This document shows positions 57,667-64,000 of a stretch of DNA of 64,000 bases, one piece after another (position 1 is the first letter of the stretch; the number at the start of each line of letters is the position of its first letter). A program made the translations under genes and the position numbers. Below the pieces are notes generated by a model that saw only the letters and a list, made by a program, of their open reading frames with translations, was not told the origin of the DNA and did no database searches. The stretch is from the NCBI RefSeq assembly GCF_000316625.1, contig NC_019676.1, positions 731,001-795,000 of the forward strand, read 5' to 3'. The DNA is from Nostoc sp. PCC 7107. GTDB lineage: Bacteria > Cyanobacteriota > Cyanobacteriia > Cyanobacteriales > Nostocaceae.

Positions 57667-58314
57667 ATGCTTTTAAAACTGCAACAAATTATCGTCAAAC
57701 CGGGACAACAAATGTTGCTTAAAGATATTAGTTGGCAGCAGTTAGAAAATATTTTAGAAGAAATGGGAGATAAACGTGCCGCACGTATCTCTTATAGTAA
57801 TGGTTGGTTAGAAATTATGGTTCCTCTCCCTGAGCATGAAAAAGATAAAGAGTTAATTGGTGATTTAGTCAAAATTTTATTAGACAAACTCCAGATTGAT
57901 TTTGAACCATTTGGTTCTACAACACTTAAAAATGAGCGAATGCGGCAAGCAGTAGAACCAGATACCTCTTTTTATATTCAAAATCAAGCTGCTGTGATTG
58001 GTAAAAATAGAATTGATTTAAATATAGATCCACCACCAGATTTAGCAATTGAAGTTGATATTACCTCACGGACTCAATTTAATAACTATGAAATTTTAGG
58101 AGTTCCTGAACTTTGGCGATATACAAAACAAGGTTTAGAAATTTTTGTACTCCAAGATGGAAAATATATTCAATCTCAATCTAGCCCTAACTTTCCTAAT
58201 ATACCGATTATTGAATTAGTTAATGAGTATGTTCAGCAGTGTTTGACTAGCGGGAGAAGTCAAGCTATGCGTAATTTTAGGAAGTGGATGGAAAATAATT
58301 TATCAAACAGATAA
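57667..58314 (+). CDS. Uma2 family (DUF820) endonuclease-like protein
   Basis: 215 residues of a second, shorter-linker Uma2 type. Landmarks: SWQQLENILEEMGDKRAARI (~19-38), AVEPDTSFYIQNQA (~97-110), PPDLAIEVDITSRT (~121-134, catalytic E in IEVD) and GVPELWRYTKQGLEIFV (~143-159). D101/E127/K-type residues remain. Differs clearly from the other two Uma2 genes here, so not a recent duplicate. Confidence 0.87.
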   Translation: MLLKLQQIIVKPGQQMLLKDISWQQLENILEEMGDKRAARISYSNGWLEIMVPLPEHEKDKELIGDLVKILLDKLQIDFEPFGSTTLKNERMRQAVEPDTSFYIQNQAAVIGKNRIDLNIDPPPDLAIEVDITSRTQFNNYEILGVPELWRYTKQGLEIFVLQDGKYIQSQSSPNFPNIPIIELVNEYVQQCLTSGRSQAMRNFRKWMENNLSNR

Positions 58315-58387
58315 TCTAGGAAACTCTAATCAAAATTTTAGGCTGGTTTAATAAAGGCGATCGCTCTAGAAAAAATATTAAATAAAA

Positions 58388-58513
58388 CTACCGTGGAATT
58401 GGTACAAAATCATATTTATCAGCACCTACTGGCTGAATTTGAAGTAAATAAATTGGAGGATATTTGCGATCGCCATGAGTGTTACTTGTCTCTAAACGGG
58501 CGAACCGCATCAT
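58388..58513 (-). CDS. Possible 41-residue protein downstream of a kinase
   Basis: A short ATG-started frame, MMRFARLETSNTHGD then RKYPPIYLLQIQPVGADKYD and FVPIPR. It is in the same reading frame as the preceding sensor kinase, separated by 7 codons from the kinase's TGA. No ribosome-binding site is obvious. The plus strand over the same bases is also open for ~62 codons without a good start, so coding is uncertain. Confidence 0.35.
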   Translation of the reverse strand: MMRFARLETSNTHGDRKYPPIYLLQIQPVGADKYDFVPIPR

Positions 58514-58534
58514 CAGTTTTTCACTAAAAATATC

Positions 58535-60259
58535 TCATTCCCTTACAGTCAAAGGTAGGCGTACAGTAAAAGACGAGCCTACTCCTGGCTGACTTTTAAC
58601 AAAAATCTCGCCGCCCATCATCTGGCAAAAATGCTTGCTAATGGCTAAACCTAAGCCAGTACCACCATATTTCTTGGTGGTGGAATTATCCCCTTGGGTG
58701 AAAGGTTGAAATAACTGTTGCTGTTGCTGATGAGTCATACCAATACCTGTATCAACCACCATAAACGAAATCATGCCCAAGGGGGAGTCTGAAGGTGAAT
58801 TAGGTTTTTCACTTTTAACAGTTAGTGTGACTTTGCCATTAGTCGTAAATTTAGCAGCATTACTCAGCAAGTTTAAGAGTACTTGTCGCATTCTTGTCTG
58901 ATCAGCATACATTGTTCCTAGCTGTTCGTCATAGTCTATTTCCAAGATGTTGCCATTTTTCTCAATGGAAGGCTTAATAGTCAAGACAAGATTATTAATC
59001 AGATTACCAATTTCAAATGTCTCTGGATAAAGAGTCATTTTCCCCGCTTCAATTTTTGACAAGTCGAGGATGTCGTTAATCAATTCTAATAAGTGTCTAC
59101 CAGCGGAATTGATTGTTTCTAAATCAGTAATAAAGTCTCCCGATAAGTTTAAGTCTGTAGCATCATCTTGCAGGAGTTGGCTAAGTCCAATGACAGCATT
59201 CAAGGGTGTACGTAATTCGTGACTGACGTTAGCTAAGAATACACTTTTAGCTTTGCTGGCGGCTTCGGCTAATTCTTTGGCCTGTTCTAGTTGTTTGGTG
59301 CGTTCCGACACGCGCTCAATCAACCGATTGAGGGATTTTGCTAACAAGCCAATTTCATCTTCGGTGGTGACAGGGGCGCGTAAATCAAAATTAGATTTGC
59401 GGGCGACTTGTTCAGCGACTTGGGTGACAGTAATTACTGGTTCGGCGATCGCGCGACTGGTTCGCCAGGCGATAATAGCAGCGATCGCTACTGATACCAG
59501 CATACTCACCATCACAATTAATCTCTCAACTCCTTTCGCCTGCTCTACGTCTATTTGCCTGTCTTGCTCTTGATTTTCGGCAGTTTGCAGAATATTAGTT
59601 AACTTTTCGGAAAGATTATCTAACTGCATGGCGGTTTCACCACGCATTATCTTTAACAACGGCTCTCGAAATACAGCAATTTGCTGTGGTTGTAAAGGCT
59701 GCCGTTCGATTTCTTTTAAGACATCTTCTATTTGGTCAACGTAGGATTTTAAATTAATCGTATAATCTTCTAATAAAGCCTGTAAATTAGCACTTGTAGC
59801 GGCTAATTGCATAGGCTTTCTTTCAATAAAGCTGTCAATTTTCTGCTCTAAATCTCCAGCTTTACTCACGTTCTTTAAAAATTCCGTTTTTTTAGTTCGC
59901 AGTTGTTTAGAATCTTCTAATACTGCAACTAAATTAGAACTATGTAATTGCGCTCCCACTACTGCATTTTTATAGTTAGTTAGTAGTTGGCGTTGTTCTT
60001 GCGCTTGATTAAACTGCCTAATTTCTCGTCCTCGATAATAGTTGGCAATCACCAAACCAGTAAGTGAGCCAAAAAAGCCAATACCTATAGCTACAAAGTA
60101 GCCATAGCCAATTTTTTGATGTATCCGCCAAGAACTTGCTTTGAGTTTCCCACTGGAGGGAAATTCGATTGTTGGGAGTTCTTCGGTTGATGAATTTTCG
60201 GCTGGCACTTTTTTGCTTTCTGAATTACTGTCAATTGGGTTAGGCTTGTGAGTTTGCAT
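58535..60259 (-). CDS. Membrane-bound sensor histidine kinase
   Basis: 574 residues. Two transmembrane segments (~53-76 and ~250-270) frame a ~170-residue helical extracytoplasmic sensor with no recognised ligand pocket. Then HAMP (~270-322), a coiled coil, the HisKA domain with phosphoacceptor H347 in [14 protein letters not shown], and HATPase (~450-570) with [18 protein letters not shown] and [11 protein letters not shown]. No receiver domain and no response regulator is adjacent, so the partner is unknown. Confidence 0.92.
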   Translation of the reverse strand: MQTHKPNPIDSNSESKKVPAENSSTEELPTIEFPSSGKLKASSWRIHQKIGYGYFVAIGIGFFGSLTGLVIANYYRGREIRQFNQAQEQRQLLTNYKNAVVGAQLHSSNLVAVLEDSKQLRTKKTEFLKNVSKAGDLEQKIDSFIERKPMQLAATSANLQALLEDYTINLKSYVDQIEDVLKEIERQPLQPQQIAVFREPLLKIMRGETAMQLDNLSEKLTNILQTAENQEQDRQIDVEQAKGVERLIVMVSMLVSVAIAAIIAWRTSRAIAEPVITVTQVAEQVARKSNFDLRAPVTTEDEIGLLAKSLNRLIERVSERTKQLEQAKELAEAASKAKSVFLANVSHELRTPLNAVIGLSQLLQDDATDLNLSGDFITDLETINSAGRHLLELINDILDLSKIEAGKMTLYPETFEIGNLINNLVLTIKPSIEKNGNILEIDYDEQLGTMYADQTRMRQVLLNLLSNAAKFTTNGKVTLTVKSEKPNSPSDSPLGMISFMVVDTGIGMTHQQQQQLFQPFTQGDNSTTKKYGGTGLGLAISKHFCQMMGGEIFVKSQPGVGSSFTVRLPLTVRE

Positions 60260-60716
60260 TCCTCAAATCTCCTCGCCCTTCCGCAAAAATCGCCACATCA
60301 ATTCCATCTTTAAAATTAAATTAACTGGTGATTAACACCTACACAATTTTTTGTAAGAAGCAGCGTAAATAATTCTTCTTTAAATAATTGTCATGACTTT
60401 ATTGGATTTGGGTGATTTTGATATGAATGTATACAAAAACACTAGATAATCATAAAACTCTGTGTTTATATATAATCAATACTTTTCTAGAGTAAAGCTT
60501 ATTCCGGAATTTTATACTTATCGTTACTGTTTATGAAACCTGATTAATAGTAGTCATCTTTTGAACTATTGGCTACACTACTACTAGATTTTGCTATTGC
60601 CTTGGGTGATACAAATACCTAAGTTCCAGATAGGCTAATTCATATCGCATCTTAGCATCAATTAGTAAGATTCCCAAACAAATTTTTAACTATCACAGTC
60701 TTGGCCAATAAAAAAC
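60260..60716. other. Intergenic region upstream of the kinase
   Basis: A/T-rich, no gene. It probably contains the promoter of the kinase gene; no element is distinct enough to call. Confidence 0.4.
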
Positions 60717-60755
60717 CTCTGCCTGGTTGCTAATTCAGCAACATCCAAGCAGAAG
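60717..60755 (-). terminator. Intrinsic terminator of metK
   Basis: CTCTGCCTGG and CCAAGCAGAAG pair around an inner TTGCTAATTCAGCAA hairpin. On the minus strand it is followed by GGTTTTTTATT, about 80 bp past the metK stop. Confidence 0.75.
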
Positions 60756-60836
60756 AAGTTTAAATATATAAAGGGAGTATTCGCTGTTTTTTCCTCCCTG
60801 TCGGACAAATACGGAAATTTTTATCCTATTAGAGTA

Positions 60837-62099
60837 CTAGGCGATCGCAGTTGAACGCAACTTGTCAACGGCTTGCTTCAACAATTCTGCCTTATCGGTT
60901 TGTTCCCAAGGCAAATCTAAGTCATTCCGTCCTAAATGCCCGTAAGCCGCGACGTCCTGATAAAAACGTCCGCCTCGTTCACTTGGTAACTTACGTAAGT
61001 TGAAAGCATGAATAATTCCTGCTGGACGTAGTTCAAAGTTTTCTTTGACTAATTCCAACAAAATTTCATCATCTACTTTGCCAGTCCCAAAGGTTTCTAG
61101 GAGAATACTAACTGGTCTGGCTACACCGATCGCATAACTCAGTTGAACTTCACATTTTTCTGCCAACTCAGCAGCTACAATGTTTTTGGCTACATAGCGA
61201 GCTGCATAAGCCGCAGAACGATCTACTTTTGTGGGGTCTTTGCCAGAAAAAGCACCACCACCATGACGGGAATAACCGCCGTAGGTATCAACAATGATTT
61301 TCCTACCTGTTAAACCAGAGTCACCTTGCGGCCCACCAATGACGAATTTGCCAGTGGGATTAACTAAAAAGCGGGTTTCTTGATCAGGCTTGATATTAAT
61401 ATCGCTAAAAACAGGTTCGACTACTGCCGTCCAGAGGTCTTGCTTAATTTTAGCTTGCACTGCTGCCTCATCAGTGATTTCCCCAATGGTCGCTGTGTGC
61501 TGCGTAGAAATTAGGATAGTATCAATGCCTACAGGTTTACCATCTTCGTAGACTACAGTTACTTGGGTTTTACCGTCGGGACGCAGGTATGACAACTCAC
61601 CTGTTTTACGAACTGCTGCCAGTCGGCGAGCAATACGGTGTGCCAAACTGATAGGTAAAGGCATCAGTTCAGGGGTTTCGTTGCAAGCAAAGCCAAACAT
61701 GATACCTTGGTCGCCTGCGCCGATTGTATCGAATAGTTCATCACTATCCTGTTGGCGAGTTTCTTGAGCGACGTTTACACCTTGGGCAATATCTGGCGAT
61801 TGTTCATCTAAAGCAACGATAATGCTGGTACTGTTAGCAGAAAAGCCGTTATCTGCGTCAACATACCCAATTTCAGCAATTTTTTTGCGAGCCAGATTCA
61901 CATAATTGACGTTAGCTTTAGTGGTGATTTCACCAGTAATTAGCACTAAACCAGTATTAACTACTACTTCCGCTGCTACACGACTACTAGGATCTAGTGT
62001 CAATAAGGTATCCAGGATTGTATCTGAGATTTGATCGCAGATTTTATCTGGATGACCTTCAGTGACTGACTCGGAGGTAAATAAATAACGTCGAGACAA
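60837..62099 (-). CDS. metK: S-adenosylmethionine synthetase
   Basis: Makes SAM from methionine and ATP. Motifs: [18 protein letters not shown] (~8-25), [15 protein letters not shown] (~129-143), and the P-loop-like [16 protein letters not shown] (~275-290). I place the start at TTG 62099, which gives [11 protein letters not shown] as in homologues and has a perfect AGGAGG 8 bases upstream. The frame upstream to 62129 would add ten atypical residues. Product 420 residues. Confidence 0.96.
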   Translation of the reverse strand: MSRRYLFTSESVTEGHPDKICDQISDTILDTLLTLDPSSRVAAEVVVNTGLVLITGEITTKANVNYVNLARKKIAEIGYVDADNGFSANSTSIIVALDEQSPDIAQGVNVAQETRQQDSDELFDTIGAGDQGIMFGFACNETPELMPLPISLAHRIARRLAAVRKTGELSYLRPDGKTQVTVVYEDGKPVGIDTILISTQHTATIGEITDEAAVQAKIKQDLWTAVVEPVFSDINIKPDQETRFLVNPTGKFVIGGPQGDSGLTGRKIIVDTYGGYSRHGGGAFSGKDPTKVDRSAAYAARYVAKNIVAAELAEKCEVQLSYAIGVARPVSILLETFGTGKVDDEILLELVKENFELRPAGIIHAFNLRKLPSERGGRFYQDVAAYGHLGRNDLDLPWEQTDKAELLKQAVDKLRSTAIA

Positions 62100-62345
62100 A
62101 GAGATTTCCTCCTGTAATAGTATAACCACTGACTAAATATTAACTATTTAGTTCAGCTAATTATTTCTAGAATCATACCAGTCTTGACACATTCGGTAGT
62201 AAGTGTAGTGCGAGATTTTAAAAACACATAATCCAGCTCAGATATTTCAATACTCTGGACAATTTTGAGTTCAGGGAGTCGACAAGAAAGCTATCGACCC
62301 ATTAAGGTGCTGATTAGAACAAACAAGCACCGGATCGGTGGCTGT

Positions 62346-62540
62346 ATGGAAATTGTACAAAGCTTACTGACAAAAATGGGGATTTTTCGCAAACCTCAGA
62401 TGAAAGGATTGACTGTTTGCCAAGACCTAACGCGGATAGACTACCGCAGTTGGGTAAAACACCCTCAGTCTTTTCAATGGCGAGTGTCAAACGACGGGCA
62501 TTCAATGACCATTTGCTCGACACCTTTATTTCAACATTAG
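62346..62540 (+). CDS. Possible small protein, 64 residues
   Basis: An ATG-started frame (MEIVQSLLTKMGIFRKPQMK onward), with an in-frame TTG at 62265. No family recognised, and a minus-strand frame overlaps it. It ends where the inverted-repeat element begins. Weak candidate. Confidence 0.25.
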   Translation: MEIVQSLLTKMGIFRKPQMKGLTVCQDLTRIDYRSWVKHPQSFQWRVSNDGHSMTICSTPLFQH

Positions 62541-62541
62541 T

Positions 62542-62632
62542 AGGACTTACGCAAAACACCTCTCAAACTCTCATTTATCCGTGACCTCTGCATCTCTGTG
62601 GTTCGATTTTCCGTAGCCTGTGCGTAAGTCCT
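62542..62632. mobile_element. 91-bp element with AGGACTTACGCA inverted ends
   Basis: AGGACTTACGCA (62542-62553) and TGCGTAAGTCCT (62621-62632) are exact reverse complements. No gene is inside. Related single ends are at about 21042, 22708 and 34705. MITE-like. Confidence 0.65.
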
Positions 62633-62775
62633 GATTAGGACTCTCGTCAATTGTAATTAAATCCCATCCTCATTACCAAAACCTCCGATCTTACGGCGTT
62701 ATTGCGGCTTAATTTTGTCCGAAGTATTGTTATATAGCAGGGGATAGAAGACTGATTCCTGACTTGTGTTGCCAT

Positions 62776-62945
62776 AAAAAAAGAGTGGGAGTAGGCATAT
62801 CAAGCGCCTAATTCTCCCACTCAACATTTGCTACTGTAGAGTCCAGGAATATGTACAAACATTGCCCTTTTATTTAGGGGGCTAAGTTGTACGGAAATAG
62901 CAATATTTATACATATTGAATCCCGGTTGTAGCAAATGTGAAGCC
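62776..62945 (-). ncRNA. Candidate structured small RNA
   Basis: Read on the minus strand: ACATTTGCTAC (62939-62929) pairs exactly with GTAGCAAATGT (62834-62824). Inside is an asymmetric bubble (11 and 13 nt), then AATATGTA/TACATATT (8 bp), a small internal loop, ATTGC/GCAAT, and a loop containing CCCCT...AGGG. The structure is followed after 1 nt by a strong terminator hairpin and seven T's. This extended hairpin-with-bubble plan resembles 6S RNA in outline, but I cannot identify it. The 5' end is not defined. Confidence 0.55.
62783..62822 (-). terminator. Strong intrinsic terminator on the minus strand
   Basis: GAGTGGGAG (62783-62791) pairs perfectly with CTCCCACTC (62814-62822), with AGGC/GCCT pairing inside. 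On the minus strand seven T's follow (62782-62776). It lies about 450 bp beyond the next annotated minus-strand gene, so it most likely ends a separate RNA. Confidence 0.85.
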
Positions 62946-63195
62946 TAATTAATGAATAAATTTTTCTCCAATTAATTATTTATAACTTTGATATTAAATC
63001 TCTATGAAAATCAACAATTAATTTGATGTTTGATTTGCTCGGTAGCCCCTGATAACAAAACCCTTGAAGTCGTTTATCTTTGATAAATTTAGCTCAGTTA
63101 ATTTGTGTTGTGTTGCCATTTTGGCAGGTTTTTAACTACAGTGGGAAAAAATGCTAGAAACCCAAATTATAGTTAAGGAATTAAATCGGCTCAAT
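62946..63195. other. Gene-free upstream region of the RNA candidate
   Basis: A/T-rich; holds the presumed minus-strand promoter of the RNA candidate (AT-rich segments such as TTATAAATAATT). No gene seen. Confidence 0.4.
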
Positions 63196-63230
63196 ATGAT
63201 AGGGGTACAGCATTGCTGTACCCCTATCAT
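63196..63230. terminator. 16-bp perfect hairpin after the last gene
   Basis: ATGATAGGGGTACAGC pairs exactly with GCTGTACCCCTATCAT over a 3-nt loop ATT. It is 39 bp past the stop of the minus-strand gene at 63270. No clear T-tract, though a T-rich stretch follows on the plus strand. Confidence 0.65.
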
Positions 63231-63269
63231 CAAATATTTTATTTCAAAAGCTTTTGTATTATGGCAAGA

Positions 63270-63893
63270 TTAATACTTTTGTAAAAGTGCCGGCAAAGAG
63301 TTTTCTTTGCGAATATCCATCAAGTCGGCTAGTGATTCTTTGCCTTTATCTAGGCGATATTGGTGTGCTGGTGGTAGAAATTCAACCAAAGTTTTGCTTT
63401 TTACGGAAAGTGGTTGTAAAGGCACAAACACTGGCAGATTCTGGGATACTTGTGGCTCCCATATTGTTTGTGGGAGTGATTTTAAAGCTTTTTGACGGCT
63501 GTAGACACGTTTTGGGATGTTGTGTAATGGAGTTGGGTTAAGCAACCGAAAAATGACATAGCAGCCACTACCACAACTGAATGCGATCGCCATTACCATC
63601 CATAAAGGTGTGGGATTGCTACGTTCAGGTGTAATTGGTTCTTCGATGATCACCGACATTGACTCTGTATCTGCCTGTTTTACACTGCCAACGTGACTGA
63701 GGCTGTAAAATGCCACAGTAGCTGTACCCATAATCATTGTAAAAATTCCAGTCAACAACACCAGAGGATGTTGTGCCAATAGAGCAATCAAAATGTTTGA
63801 GCGACCGTTTGAACCCAATTTAGTCTTTGTCGATTTGAGATTGGGTTCTATCAGTTGGGTTGGCTCATGGTTGACATTTTTACTATTTTCCAT
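63270..63893 (-). CDS. Hypothetical membrane protein
   Basis: 207 residues from ATG 63893 (TTG 63899 is in frame). Two hydrophobic segments, ~42-65 (LLAQHPLVLLTGIFTMIMG...) and ~97-118 (LWMVMAIAFSCGSGCYVIF), enclose a ~30-residue acidic loop. The tail (~120-207) is basic and proline-rich. Not recognised; possibly an envelope protein. Confidence 0.6.
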   Translation of the reverse strand: MENSKNVNHEPTQLIEPNLKSTKTKLGSNGRSNILIALLAQHPLVLLTGIFTMIMGTATVAFYSLSHVGSVKQADTESMSVIIEEPITPERSNPTPLWMVMAIAFSCGSGCYVIFRLLNPTPLHNIPKRVYSRQKALKSLPQTIWEPQVSQNLPVFVPLQPLSVKSKTLVEFLPPAHQYRLDKGKESLADLMDIRKENSLPALLQKY

Positions 63894-64000
63894 GATCAAT
63901 TTGAGATTTATAGCCGTTCAGAGACATGATTATACTTAAGAAGTAAGTTATCAAGTATCTATAGCCAGATTTTGGCATAAAGCTGCTCCTGTCTAACTTA

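Noticed and set aside
62100-62260. SAM riboswitch upstream of metK
   Set aside because: No SAM-I-like core could be found, only A/T-rich sequence before the strong Shine-Dalgarno.

Overview
The window looks like a chromosomal segment of a filamentous, Nostoc/Anabaena-type cyanobacterium. Directly visible support: very frequent GCGATCGC (HIP1) octamers in genes and spacers, heptanucleotide tandem repeats and palindromic repeats in the spacers, and cyanobacterium-typical genes (Ycf54, BciB-type vinyl reductase, DesC desaturase, group 2 sigma factor, Uma2/DUF820 genes, AAA-like/WD40 giants). The genus is inferred from style, not from a search.

Layout. 1-3.5 kb: desC, a PLP-dependent methionine gamma-lyase-like gene and bciB. 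3.6-6.2 kb: a PspA-like coiled-coil gene followed by a glycine-zipper/WD40/J-domain fusion. 6.3-10.8 kb: DUF4079, ComEC, a small unknown and a ROK kinase. 10.8-19.6 kb: repeats, cobO, a secreted unknown, Uma2, DUF4241, a sigma factor, a HerA-type ATPase and a GST. 20-30 kb: a fasciclin protein, a frameshifted Ser/Thr-kinase remnant, an ADP-ribosylglycohydrolase, a dihydroorotase homologue that has lost its metal ligands, a double histidine phosphatase, a sensor kinase converging on a NarL-type regulator, and era. 30-38.3 kb: a three-gene minus-strand cluster (GHL10-type glycosidase, DUF2358, metal-site-less M48 homologue), an epoxide-hydrolase-like enzyme, a pentapeptide protein, and divergent amidase and pyrG.

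38.3-46 kb is the accessory region: an internally duplicated small protein, a CHAT-protease/AAA STAND-like protein, a PD-(D/E)XK nuclease, a large AAA/transmembrane/coiled-coil/WD40 protein with eight nearly identical 126-bp repeats, a 21-bp repeat array, a RelE-type toxin-antitoxin pair and several palindromic elements. This is the best candidate for an undescribed defence or programmed-death system.

46-64 kb returns to housekeeping and accessory metabolism: dienelactone hydrolase, Uma2, PhoD, AI-2E transporter, NUDIX, a lipoprotein, folD, crtE, a DUF212 protein, ycf54, a plant PR-like SnoaL protein, pdxJ, a hybrid-free sensor kinase and metK (TTG start). Between metK and the last gene, the minus strand carries a convincing structured-RNA candidate: an 11-bp closing stem, a large internal bubble and inner stems, then a strong intrinsic terminator.

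No rRNA, CRISPR array, complete insertion sequence or confident tRNA was seen. All family assignments come from reading motifs by eye; no database was consulted.
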